DNA from: Mixia osmundae IAM 14324
Lineage: Eukaryota > Basidiomycota > Mixiomycetes > Mixiales > Mixiaceae
Reading direction: 5' to 3'
NCBI RefSeq assembly: GCF_000708205.1
Contig: NW_014575559.1
Location: 832,575 to 896,574, forward strand
Length of the DNA: 64,000 nt
The first letter of the stretch is position 1; every line of letters starts with the position of its first letter. A model generated the notes under the pieces. That model was not told the DNA's origin and searched no databases. It saw only the letters and a program-made list of their open reading frames with translations. Below are positions 24,702 through 35,120 of this stretch, piece after piece. A program made the position numbers and the translations under genes.

Positions 24702-26681
24702 ATGGCGGAGAAGCCCAGGCGGTACTCCCACCGCTACAGAGACTCCAATGGCGCCCCAGATCCTGCCAGGCTCGCTGCCGTACCTCCAGACATGCTCGAC
24801 ACCCTGCCGGCTCCACGCACGGAGCTGGCAGATCGCTTCCTTACAGCTAGGCGTAGTGCCGCTCCCCGACCTTCGACGACCGATGCTAGCTTCTCGCCCA
24901 TCTTCGGCAAGGACCGCAGACAGCGTTCGAGTCTGCTTGCGGCCATGAGCACGTTTGGCAAACCACAGATCCGTCTGCTGGGCATTGTGGGCGTGCTCAT
25001 TGTCTTGCTCTGGGCGACGTCCGGACAAGATGAGCTCTTGATCACCGGTATGCTGTCTGAAGAGGCGCGAGAAGCGAGGCGTCAGCCTAAAACGCCAAGC
25101 AAGGTCTCTCAGGCATTCGATACTTTGAGCAGCTACAACCCCCTTCGTACTGCACCCAGAGAGATTGCACGCTATGCGAGCTACGACTTTACGAGCGCCA
25201 TCGCAGGCGGAAGATCGTCCGCGATCACGCTCGAGCTGTTCCTCGCAGAACGAGTCGGACCACCTATCCGAACGCGACCGATATGGCTCACGCTAGCTGA
25301 CGGAGACTATCTCACTCATTCGGTGCCTCATCTGGTTGTCTACCTGAACAAGCTAGCTAGTGGAACGCTGCCCAAAGCCAAAGCACGTACGCTGGGCGAG
25401 GCAGATCCCGTCTTCACGGCTCAGCCAGAGGAAGGCAAAGGATTGCAGTTCATGCTCGTCCTATGCTTGAGCGACTTTTGCATGCAACATTCTCGCGAAA
25501 AGGGCTACATGGCTTATCGGTACGATGACACCAAGAATCAAGATGCAGCTTATCTCAAATCACTAAGTGAGCGCATGTTACAAATGTGATCGTTCCGCGC
25601 TCAAGGGAAGCATAGTTTTGCAACACTTGGCAGAAGCGGGTTACCCCGTCATCTTTCTCGATGGAGATGCTTTTGCTCGCAACGACGTCTTCCAGTACAT
25701 GTATCCCCTAGACGATGATACGATCGATCTGCAGATCCAAGACGAGCATCGTATCGGCTTGACCAACATCGGCTTCTTCCAACAGGCCGGCAATGAGCGT
25801 ATTGCCGAGCTGTGGCGCCAAGTCGTTCACGAGGTTGATGTCAATCATGTGAGCATTCGTAACCTTGCATCAGCATGCCTGACGATACGTTCTGCTTTCA
25901 GAAATGGGATCAAGACGCTTTCAATGTCTTGCTCAACGCATCTGCCTCACGACTCGACACGAAGGATGGCACTCGCAAGTCCCGCTTCACTTCGCCTGGT
26001 GGTGTACAAACCTATGTGCTCGACCAGAAGCGCTTTTGGGCAGGCCATTACTATCATCTACGCGGCGCACTACCGCCAGAGGCAATCCTTGTCCACATGA
26101 CCTGCACAGACAATAAGTGGCTCAAGTTCATGATCCCTGCCGCACACGGCTACTGGCAAGACGCTAATCACTACTATTCTCAGCCTCCGAAAATCCTCAC
26201 AACGCCCACACTGTTCGGTACCAAGCCCGTCTTGATCCAACAGTTGAGGTTACTCCTTGCTGCTGCTCAAGCGTCCGGAAGAGCTTTCGTTCCACCCGCA
26301 AGAACGATAGTGATATCCGACGAATATCCGACAGTGCCAGATCGCACTTATATCAATCCTATGGCACCCCCACGAGATAGCAAAGCTGGCAAACTCGAAC
26401 ACGCAATGCACATGCGGAACTTCTGGTCAGTTGTGGACATTCACAAGGTTGCCGAAGATACCAACGTCACCCTACTCGAGCCAAACTACATCATGCATGC
26501 TCTTGCGAACGTTCAGCCTGACTCGCCGCATTTCTCAGCGCTCACCCATCCTGCTGACTTCGATCTATCGTTCTCCAAGACGTACGCAGAGATGATCAAG
26601 AGGCTGTCAGAAGCAGTACGTCGCTTGCTTTCTAGCCATGCAGCAACAGCTGAGGCACGCCTGAACACAGCCGCATGTTGA
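24702..26681 (+). CDS. Type II membrane glycosyltransferase (nucleotide-diphospho-sugar transferase family)
   Basis: Likely Golgi glycosyltransferase. Exons 24702-25566, 25616-25848 and 25902-26681 give 625 aa. A basic, Ser/Pro-rich cytosolic tail precedes one hydrophobic segment (about residues 90-106, LLGIVGVLIVLLWAT), then a lumenal stem. The catalytic region contains YLKSLILQHLAEAGYPVIFL followed by DGD (304-306), the DxD metal/sugar-nucleotide motif, and GLTNIGFFQ and KWDQDAFN, all as in the Pfam Nucleotid_trans fold (PF03407). The HMTCTDNKWLKF block also suits this family. Donor sugar and acceptor cannot be told from the sequence. Intron 1 was placed so that the conserved pre-DxD helix reads through. 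Confidence 0.8.
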
Positions 26682-26948
26682 TGAGCCTGTGCTGAACATC
26701 ATCGATAGCATGCGAGTGTCTGAGCTATGGCAGCTTCCCGCAAGCATACCGCCTCTGAAGCTCTGCGGCAAGATAGAGGCAAGGCATCGGCCCACATGTA
26801 TGGTCAAGAGCTGACATCGGCAGGGCAGATCGAACCATACTGCACAACATTATGCAGACCAGCAGATAATTGATGGGGAGAAGGCATTCATAGACCAAAC
26901 ATAACATTGTTGCTTGTACACACATTGTACCGCACAACAACGCACTGT
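26682..26948. other. Convergent 3' intergenic region
   Basis: 267 bp between convergent stop codons; no supported feature. Confidence 0.4.
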
Positions 26949-28404
26949 CTACAATGAGAGATCCTGCCTCGATGCGTCTGATGGTCCCACTGACCTCCTC
27001 AGCTGACCCGTCTCGGCTACTCTACCGTTCATTGAGCTCGATCTGCTTGCAAAGCGTGTACTGTTCGGACTGGTGGACTCGTCGTCTAGAATCGCCGACT
27101 CTCCCAACGTCCGTCGTGATGACTGCAGGTAGTTGCTCGAGACGGAAGGACTCGATAGAGGCGTATTGAGCGGTTGGGGCGGATTCGTATAAGATGTCGA
27201 GGGCGTCGTCATATTTGTGTTGTTCGAGTCTGTCGACGTGCTGCTGGCCAAGTATGACGAAGGACTTAGCGGCGTCGAGGGCGGTAGAGTAGACGACTGC
27301 ATCGAGAAAGGCTGTTTGCTCTTGCTCGCCGTCATGGGTGAGAAACCGTAGGTCGTCCGAGAAGTCGGATGGAGCGCAGCAGGTGTGACGCCAGGTATGG
27401 CGATACTGCTCACTTTGGCCGCTGTGCCTTGCGTGTTGCTGTTCAATCTCCCCCGATGCCCCAAGCCCGAGAAGTTGAGGTCCTCGTAGGTTTGTTTGCG
27501 ATCCGCAATGAGTTGGGCGCCAGAGGGAGCGCCCACGAGATCGCCAACATCCTTGCCTGCCCTTCTCCGCAACTCGATCAGTTCAGAGCGGTAGACATCA
27601 TTGAATCGCATTGTCCTGATCAGTGCTTGTTCAGATTCTGCCAACCGATTCCTGAGCGACGTGTTCTCGTCTCGCAAGACTTCGTTCAACCGTGAGACAG
27701 AAGGATTGAGCAGGTCCTGTGGCGAGGCCATGAGGACGCTGAGATCAGGTCCGTCTTGAGCTGTTGACTGCGTTCTGCTTCTATCTTGTGACTGTGGCGA
27801 GAGAGGGAACTGACGCGGTGGGAGGGTCTCTGATTGTTCGATGACCGGCGAGACGGACGCACTTGCCGCGTCTTTGTTCGCTGCGGCAGAAGACTGCTGT
27901 TGTAGCATGAGAGCTTGCAACTGCTTCTGCAGCTTGTTGACCTGCGTGGGGGGAGGCCAGCATAAGCGCTACGATGAGCGACATTGTGAAGCGCGACGGA
28001 CCAGCATCTCTCCCTCTGCTTCGAGGGTACATTCGAGCTGTGCTTTCTCTGCACGCAGCTGCAAGCTCGAGCGAGCGAGTGAGTAAGTGACTGTCTGAGG
28101 AGCATGCCGACAAGGATAGGCCGCACCTTTTCGAGTTTACGAGTGAGTGCGTTGACCATCCGCTCTTCTTCCGCTTCGAGAGCATTGATGCTGAACATTC
28201 GCGTAGCAGTCAGCTCACGATGGACGACATGAGATGGACGTACAGGTCCTCCTCGTGCTTGGCGATGTCTGAGTTGCTGTTGCTCCTCTGACTGACATAG
28301 CTGCTTCCGCGCTGGCTTGCCGACAGTCGAGGCGGATAATCAGGTGGATCATCTTGTAGCGGGCCTCTCGAGCTTCTCGACATTGCTCTGTGTGGTGAGG
28401 TCAT
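26949..28404 (-). CDS. CCDC6-like coiled-coil protein
   Basis: Resembles the CCDC6/DUF2046 coiled-coil family: after a polar N terminus (from MTSPHRAMSRSS) come short exons encoding INALEAEEERMVNALTRKLE and LRAEKAQLECTLEAEGEMLV, matching the repeated xLExExExxxNxLxRKLxxLxxEK pattern of CCDC6. Then follow LQKQLQALMLQQQ, a helix NEVLRDENTSLRNRLAESEQ, and a long Ser/Thr/Pro-rich disordered C terminus ending SRQDLSL. At least three introns lie between 27920 and 28260; exact ends were not fixed. Human CCDC6 is a low-complexity-tailed coiled coil linked to checkpoint signalling; function in fungi is unknown. Confidence 0.65.
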
Positions 28405-28504
28405 GCCGTCGTCCAGCTAGCCGTCGTCACGCTCCGTCGCCAAATGAGCGCGTCGTCGTGTCGTCGTGCAGCGTAGCCATTTTGCCGACTCTCATCCGGC
28501 TGAC

Positions 28505-29517
28505 ATGGCAGCTCTAGGCTTCAACCAACCTCAACAAGGCTACGGAGCACCAAGCGGATCTCATCCGGCAGGAGGCGCGGCGTATGGCTATGGAGAGCCT
28601 CTCCAATTCTATTCTGGCGGTACGGGCAATGCTGCCACTCATCTCAGCGTTCACGACCCCAATCAGGCCTTTTATGCCGGCTCGAGGCCTTCTCTGGAAG
28701 GTATGATGGGCACTGGAGGGGGCGCTGCATCGATGGGCAGTGCTCCTGCTTTCGGAGGTCAAATACAAGGCGGATTTTGGGCTGCATTCGGTCCGGGTGG
28801 TTTCCCAGACGAGCCGCCGTTATTAGAAGGTCCGTCTTTGATGCTTGGGTTACCGTCACATTGACACCAATCGCCTTGACGGACAGAGCTCGGCGTCAAC
28901 TTCAATCATATCAAAAGCAAGACTCTGACCGTCCTGAACCCGCTCGGCTATCCAGATCAGAATATCATGGACGACGCAGATCTGGCAGGACCGCTCATCT
29001 TCTGCTTCTGCTTTGGCATCTTCCTTTTCCTCGTATGCTCTTCCTCCTGCTCCGAAGGCGAAGCTGACAATGAGGACAGAGTGGGAAATCACAATTTGGG
29101 TACATCTACGGCGTCGCGCTCATGGGCGACCTATCAGTCTACTTTCTCCTCAACCTCATGTCCAATACGGGCATAGATGCGTATCGTGTGGCGAGCGTAC
29201 TTGGCTACTGCTTGCTCCCACTCGTCATCATGACCTTGCTCAGCGTCATCTCGAACATGGAGTGCGCTCCTCCATGGACAACTCGCCAGGCCTAGCTGAT
29301 CTGCTTTCGAATGAACAGTGGCATCATCGGCTACTTTCTCGCGACGCTCAGCATACTCTGGTGCTCCTATTCGGCTTCTGGCATCTTCGTCTCCGTCTTG
29401 CAAATGTCAGAACAGAGGTTACTCGTCGCCTATCCCGTCGCACTATTCTACGGCACATTCGCTCTGCTGTCAGTCTTTGATGTCACGACAGGCTCCATTG
29501 GTGTCGTAGGCAGGTGA
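28505..29517 (+). CDS. YIP1: Yip1-family membrane protein (YIPF5-like)
   Basis: Multispanning ER/Golgi protein that binds Ypt/Rab GTPases and supports COPII vesicle formation. Exons 28505-28829, 28887-29032, 29080-29261 and 29319-29517 give 283 aa. A Gly/Tyr/Gln-rich cytosolic N terminus leads to [20 protein letters not shown], a close match to human YIPF5 ([21 protein letters not shown]). Then [51 protein letters not shown] and [20 protein letters not shown] cover the five conserved helices. The family match crosses every splice junction. Divergent from the CCDC6-like gene across 100 bp. Confidence 0.95.
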
Positions 29518-30086
29518 GGTTTGTTGTACGTGCTGCAGATCATTCGCATTTCTCCCCTCGCCGCTGCTCTTCCGCAAGTGGCTACCAACGCGTCAAAATG
29601 CGACGCGTCTTGCACCGATTTCAGCCCAATCTAGCAGCGCTCGAATCCGGGCAGGATACAGAGCGCATACATCTCGTGCGGAGCACTCCCGGCAGTCGCA
29701 AATGACAGATCTGCAGAGCTCTTGGCCAAGAGATCGCCAGGGAATTTGTTCTTCTGATCCACACGGCTATACGGAGCTCGGGCAAGGCATGGAGAAAGCC
29801 AGGCACAAACAATCGGGAGTGATGACGGTTTTAGTGCGCGCACGCGGCCGTGCAGCTCTGCGGCCTCTATGCACGAGGCGCAGAAGAAGCTTCTACCTCG
29901 CATAGACACATCCGGACGGCCTTCGATAGCGCCTTCGTCCGTAGACTGTACATGGGCAACATATACCAGCACGTCTGATACAGACCTTGCTCTTCAGTGC
30001 AATACATACATATATATAGACATTGTTCGTCTTCCTTCTCCGCTCGTACTGACTGCGCTCATGAACCGACGAAAGAGTCGAGTAGC
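29518..30086. other. Intergenic region with TATA-like stretch
   Basis: 569 bp between YIP1 and the Ser/Pro-rich gene. TATATATA at about 30011-30018, 68 nt before the next ATG, is the only promoter-like signal. Small antisense frames at 29621-29972 show no coding character that I trust. Confidence 0.4.
30010..30019 (+). promoter_or_regulatory. TATA-like element
   Basis: An eight-base alternating T/A run lies 68 nt upstream of the ATG at 30087, a plausible core promoter position for a short 5' UTR. Confidence 0.4.
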
Positions 30087-31064
30087 ATGATGCGAGAGAG
30101 ATCGCCAGCGTCGATACAGCTCGTCAAGCGCAAACCAGTCCCCGTGCTCTCTTCTGCAGGCTACAAAACGCCAGTCCTTACCACGACGAGCGCAGTCATC
30201 TCTCGACCGAGCACGCCTCGTCTCAGTCCGACCGCAACCCCCCAAAATGTGCCGAGCGTCATCGTGACATCAGGCCAAGCAATGAACGAAAAGGCAACGG
30301 ATTATTTTGCTCTGTCGACGAACAGAGTGCCTACTGCCGTCGATAATGCTTCGACTGCTTTCCAGCGCGCGCTCCTTACTCAGTCAGCACCTCGCGTGCA
30401 CGCTGCTCGACCATCGATCAAGAGGAGCGTGTCTGCGCCCGTCACACCTGCTGTTCAATCCCAGCAAACCTACAAGACGACATCGCCTGCAGAGTCAGTA
30501 GCGAGCAGTGTCGCTTCTCTGCCCTCTTCCGAGAGCTCGGAGCAAGAAGCCATCACCCCGCCATTGATCGCAACGCCGCCCTTGCTGACTATGCCAACGC
30601 AAGATCTTGCGGAACCCCTCATGACTGCACTGAAACTGCCTGCATTGCAACACCAGGTCCTCGCAGATCTCGACGCGACGCCAACGTCCACGAAGCCGCT
30701 CTTTGTTCGTCGTAAGCAAATACCAGATTCGCTCAGCCAGACGGCGACCTATGGCAAACGCAACTCTTCGCTCGTTGCAGCTCCCTTGCTGAAAAGCAGC
30801 AAGAGTATGCTCGATCTGGCTTCGCGTGCACTGCCAGAGATACCGCAGGAGGAGGCCCACATGAGCTTGCCGGCTTCGCCTGTCAAGTCTCGAGACGTGA
30901 GCGACGCGGTGGATTTGCTGGGCAGCTTGTCGGCGTGCAGCAGTATCGATTTTGACGACTTGCAAAAGCTGTTGCTCGAGATTTCTGCCGAGATCAATGC
31001 TTCGTCGAGCGAGCTCAGTGCTTCGACAGATCGTCTGCGAGATGATATCTTGCTGCTGGCCTAG
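30087..31064 (+). CDS. Ser/Pro/Thr-rich hypothetical protein
   Basis: Single open exon, 325 aa, no recognised domain. Mostly disordered, with many SP/TP motifs (RPSTPRLSPTATP, SVSAPVTPAV) suggesting phosphorylation. A short C-terminal acidic helix (SIDFDDLQKLLLEISAEINA followed by LSASTDRLRDDILLL) could be an interaction module. Two consecutive ATGs (30087, 30090) open the frame. The long ORF makes it likely real; function unknown. Confidence 0.6.
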   Translation: MMRERSPASIQLVKRKPVPVLSSAGYKTPVLTTTSAVISRPSTPRLSPTATPQNVPSVIVTSGQAMNEKATDYFALSTNRVPTAVDNASTAFQRALLTQSAPRVHAARPSIKRSVSAPVTPAVQSQQTYKTTSPAESVASSVASLPSSESSEQEAITPPLIATPPLLTMPTQDLAEPLMTALKLPALQHQVLADLDATPTSTKPLFVRRKQIPDSLSQTATYGKRNSSLVAAPLLKSSKSMLDLASRALPEIPQEEAHMSLPASPVKSRDVSDAVDLLGSLSACSSIDFDDLQKLLLEISAEINASSSELSASTDRLRDDILLLA

Positions 31065-31187
31065 TCGGCCTGACGCTTCACTTCATGTGTTAATTTTGTG
31101 GGCTTGTTGCAGCTTTTTGTCAGGGTAATGATCACATCTGTACTACTTCCACCACACCCACTCACTCGCTATTGCACGCCATGTCAA

Positions 31188-32084
31188 TCAAATCGCATCT
31201 GTAGGACTGCTCGTTGCAAAGAGATGTCGACGGAGCATCTCTAGCCGTCTGAGAGCCTTGTTGCGCGTCTCGTCAGATGCATCTGAATCTTTGGCCTCGT
31301 CTAGAGTACGCTTGATCGAGTCTGGCAGACCATAGACATCGTCGGTATACGTATGCAGCGCAAGGTACTCTTGGATATCTCGCGGCGGCCTCTTGCGCGA
31401 GTCTATGGACCGATCGCCGGAGAGCAACTCGAAGAGGTACGGATTGGCATCACGTTGAAGTCTCAGCGCGTCTAGTTCATCCCGAGTGAGGTCAAGCAAA
31501 GGATCGTCTGGAACCGCTTCGTCCAGCTGTTTTCGCCAGGACTGCACATCCGCACCTCGTGGGTTATCAAGGTCGGCATTCGTGTGCTCGGCTTGAGTGT
31601 CATCGTCGAAAGTCTCTGATTCGAGTAAAGCAAGCACGGCCGCACCGTCGCCCGGTCTTATCCGCAGATCTTCCGGTCTGTAATCGCGCGAAGAGTAGTA
31701 GGCTGCAGGTTCGATCGTGCGCAGAGGCTCTGGCTGAGTGTAGTGAGGCACTGCTGGTGAGGCAAAGGCAGCATAGTCGATATCTGAGCCGGCATAATCT
31801 TGCTCGTCATTCGTATGTCTTAGCTTAGCAAAGGGTCTTGGCCCGCTTGATTGGACGTAAGAGATGCTAGAACCCAGCTGTGCATGCTCCTGTGCTCCGT
31901 GAAGCGCTTGCCGATCATTCAGAGCCGAGGGCGGAGGCTTATCACTTGACCATGCGCCATTGGTAGCGGTCGATGACGTTGTCGCTGATGAGCTAGCGGT
32001 GACATCCGAGGCCAGTGAGCGTGCTGAAGCTGCTATCCTCGAGCCCAGGCTATCGTCTACCTGAGCCCTGGCCTTGTCGGTCAT
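31188..32084 (-). CDS. Hypothetical acidic protein
   Basis: Single-exon 298-aa frame with no recognised domain. Ser/Thr-rich first 60 residues, then an acidic middle (DEQDYAGSDIDYAAFASPA), and a charged C-terminal half (DPLLDLTRDELDALRLQRDA, then SRKRPPRDIQEYLALHTYTD) likely to be helical. Codon use and the charged pattern look like genuine coding sequence. Convergent with the Ser/Pro-rich gene, 123 bp stop to stop. Confidence 0.6.
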   Translation of the reverse strand: MTDKARAQVDDSLGSRIAASARSLASDVTASSSATTSSTATNGAWSSDKPPPSALNDRQALHGAQEHAQLGSSISYVQSSGPRPFAKLRHTNDEQDYAGSDIDYAAFASPAVPHYTQPEPLRTIEPAAYYSSRDYRPEDLRIRPGDGAAVLALLESETFDDDTQAEHTNADLDNPRGADVQSWRKQLDEAVPDDPLLDLTRDELDALRLQRDANPYLFELLSGDRSIDSRKRPPRDIQEYLALHTYTDDVYGLPDSIKRTLDEAKDSDASDETRNKALRRLEMLRRHLFATSSPTDAI

Positions 32085-32420
32085 GCGCTGTCAACGTTCT
32101 GTGGCAACTCGGCAAACGCGCTCCTATCGACACGACAGTCGGTCTCCACTGTCGCCCGAACCGACATGCCTTCTCGCCTGATTCTCTCTCGTGCTCTGCA
32201 AACGGATTTGTTCTGCTTCCTCATCGCCCTATCAGCCAATCCTATGATCGCCACGTCCCTACACCGAGCAGGGATCAGTAACATCAGCAACACCGCTACA
32301 TCGCTACGAGGACGCGACATTGCCTTTACGCCCCAATAATGGGAGCTTGCCATGTGGTGTCACCGCAGCTGCCAGCCAAGCAGAGCGCTCAATGAATTCG
32401 AGCTCCGACAGTCCAACGCG
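32085..32420. other. Divergent intergenic region
   Basis: 336 bp between two divergent predicted starts; no supported element. Confidence 0.35.
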
Positions 32421-33102
32421 ATGCCTTTCTCTGCAAAGATCCTGCTCAGACCTCCCCTCTCGATCACCGGCGACTGGACAGCTCAAGAGCTGGGCGAGCA
32501 CAACTTTCCAGGTTCGGTCACAGTGAGCGAGCAGACATCCTCAGGCGCTGTAGTGAACATCAACATCGACCTCTCCAACTTTGGCTCAACGGCCGAACGA
32601 GCGGCATGGTCAGCGTGCTGTACTGCCTTGCCCACCGCGATGATCTCTCTTAACGCGATCTCACAAGAAGCCGAATTGTTGCATGACATGACGACTCTGC
32701 AGGCTCTCTGTCAGCTGCATGTACGGGCCGGATCGAATCCTCGGTGTTGGCGGAGCGCTGCTCGGCGTATCAGTCATTACTCCACTAAATGACATGGTTA
32801 ACGCCGCATCTGAGCATTCGCAATACTTCATAGCTCTGCAGGGATTCCAAATGACTTCATTTGGCAGTCAGATCATCGTCGTGTGCATGCATCGATCCGC
32901 GATCAGACATGAACTTGTCGTCAAGCCTTTGCGATCGCAATGGGACCGTCCTCGCTCAGCCCGCCTCATGATCACGCGAGAAAGCAAGAACGGATATACA
33001 TTGCGTCTCGTCGAGCGAATCGATCAAGCAGAAGGAGGCGTTGGCTTCCACTCCTTGAAGTCTCTCATCCATGATCGGACGGCAGTAATAATTTGCTCGT
33101 GA
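32421..33102 (+). CDS. Hypothetical protein, splicing unresolved
   Basis: Not recognised. The first open stretch from ATG 32421 (PFSAKILLRPPLSITGDWTA, then VNINIDLSNFGSTAERAAW) and a second frame from about 32830 (FQMTSFGSQIIVVCMHRSAI, then TRESKNGYTLRLVERIDQ) both look like folded protein and probably belong to one gene joined by an intron whose donor may be the GTACGG at 32717. If the second frame runs to its stop, the 3' end overlaps the 3' end of the opposing S28 gene by about 80 bp. Extent and joining are uncertain. Confidence 0.38.
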
Positions 33103-34705
33103 GTCGTCTGCAACTCTGCAGGCTCCTCATGGTAGTCGTCAGAGTTGGATCGGTAATCCCAGCAGTGAATGCCATGAGGCATGAGAATGCTCGGGCGGAG
33201 GAGCGTGTTCGGTCTGGGCGGTGCTGTCTCGCTCTGAACGCAAAGACCGCGCCACGGATCGCGTGCTCCCGAGATAAAGGCAAGACGGTCGGCAGAAAGC
33301 TCGTAGTCGCCATACTTATTCCATCGAGAAACATCCGCCTTTTCAGGAATGCTGTTGATCTTGCCAGGCGGGAAACTTTCGGCGCAGAATTCTGCCCAGT
33401 ATGCTTCGTTGATCGAGCGCGAGATCAGTGTCGGCTGACCGACAGGTGCGTTGGTTTGGAAAGCACCGAATTCTGTACACGAGACATACATGTACGCGCG
33501 CATTGTGTCCTCGCTGATCGTGATGTTCTGGTTGAATTTGCGGTCTGTATTGGCGAAGCAAGCACCGGTGTTATAGTCCTTGACATCGCAGAAGTTTGGC
33601 GCCCATGCGTTGATGAAGCGAACCCAGAGGCCGAGACCGTGCCATGTCTTGCCGGAAGTATACTTTGAGAACATTGTGTCGAGCTCGACTTCTTTTGCCG
33701 TGGGCTTGTCGGTGATGTTGCCACAGAACTCGGGAAAGGTACGACTGGAGGGGCCCTCGCTCTTGACGGACTGCCAGAAGCCGAGCGGCCATGCAATTGC
33801 ACCGGTGAAGTCAGGCAGCTTCGTGATGCTCTCCATTCCGAAAAGCTTCTTGAAGGCTGGCATTTGCTCTGGTGCCTTTTCAGCAAGCTCGTCGACCAGC
33901 TCGGTAAGAGCTGCAATCTTTTGCATGCATTCTTGAGGCTCGGCATGTTTGTACAAATGCTCATACTGAGATGACAGCGTTAGCTCATGTAGCCCAAAGT
34001 GGCGAGGGTGTGACTTACATAGCCTGCATAGTAGCTCTCCGCGTGAACTACGCCAGAGCTTGCGATACCGCCATAAAAGATGTGCGGGTATGTCTTCATG
34101 ATGAAGCCGGTCGTAGCGCCAGAGTACGAGCCGCCGTAGTAGATCCAAGGCGTATGAGGCGCAGGAGCGAGATGCTCCAGTCCGGGGATCTTCACATGGG
34201 CCGCAAAGTAGGCGCTGTCGGCCAGGGTCTGCTCGATGGTGTATAGTCGCAAATTGTCAGTCGACAAGTCTTTAGTGGGAAAGGTTGCACCGTAGCCCCT
34301 CATTTCCACAGCGACAATGGCAGCATTGAGTTCCTTGGCGAGCGTGAGCGAGAACTGGGTGAGGAAGTAGTATTCGCCTTGGATGACCTCTCTGGTGAGC
34401 TCAGACTCGGCGGCATCGTTGAAGATGATGAATCCTCCCGGTTTATAATGCGTCGTATCGACGATGAAGCGTTGGTCAAAGTGATGGTCTTCTTTGTAAG
34501 CGTAGGCGGGATCCTCGGGGAAATGGTTGACTTTTTGCTTGAAGGTATAGATGGGAGGCATCTGCTTCTCAGCTCGTGTGACGAGGCTGCTCTGTATCTT
34601 GGCTCGCATAGCCTTGGCGTCCTTTCGGTCGTTCTTGATCTGGTTGACACCGAGGGCATTGCTGAGCAGCGCCGAAGCGAGCAGGGCAGTGGTATAGACC
34701 AGCAT
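33024..34705 (-). CDS. Secreted serine peptidase, family S28 (prolyl carboxypeptidase-like), copy A
   Basis: Exons 34705-34019 and 33965-33024 (minus strand) give 542 aa. Hydrophobic N terminus (MLVYTTALLASALLSNALG) is a signal peptide. The S28 signature follows: VNHFPEDPAYAYKEDHHFDQ, RGYGATFP, and the nucleophile elbow GGSYSGATTGF. Acid (GARDPWR) and base (MPHGIHCWD) motifs come near the C terminus in the expected order. Members release proline-containing or other C-terminal residues, or dipeptides, outside the cell or in vacuoles. Paired divergently with copy B. The protein is complete, with no sign of decay. Confidence 0.92.
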
Positions 34706-35120
34706 ATTGCTCTATGATTTGCAGCTGATCACTGCCGTACTGAGCCTTGTCGCTCCGATGAAAGGAAAAGGCGGCAAAGGGAGGCGATAAGCAACGAAAC
34801 GGAGCAACTCGAATCGGTCGCCTCGTCCGAGCATCAGCTGATCTATTGACGGCATTGAAGAAGTGTTTGAGGACAACAGAGTGGACTATCGCAGATAACA
34901 GCGTCGTTAAAAGAGACAGCCGTGTCCGTGCGAAAGCGCGACAAATGCAACGAGTCTCGCGACGATGCGCAGATGACGCAATCTCCCCCCCTCATTGTCT
35001 GGTGTCGTGGCGATCAAGCAGACTACGTCCATGCCATCTCCTACGCTACCGATAAGAGCGAGCCTGCTTTGCTATATCATCACGCGCAGTAGCGTCTTGC
35101 CCATCACAAGTGAATAAGCA
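34706..35120. promoter_or_regulatory. Divergent promoter region of the S28 pair
   Basis: 415 bp between the start codons of the two S28 genes, longer than most gaps here. A GCTATATCAT stretch near 35070-35080 could act as a TATA element for copy B. No clear palindrome or repeat. Confidence 0.45.

Noticed and set aside
29620-29680. Possible tRNA T-arm (CTCGAATCCGGGC near 29641)
   Set aside because: The B-box consensus GGTTCGAATCC is not matched at its first bases and no A-box, anticodon stem or acceptor pairing could be built around it.
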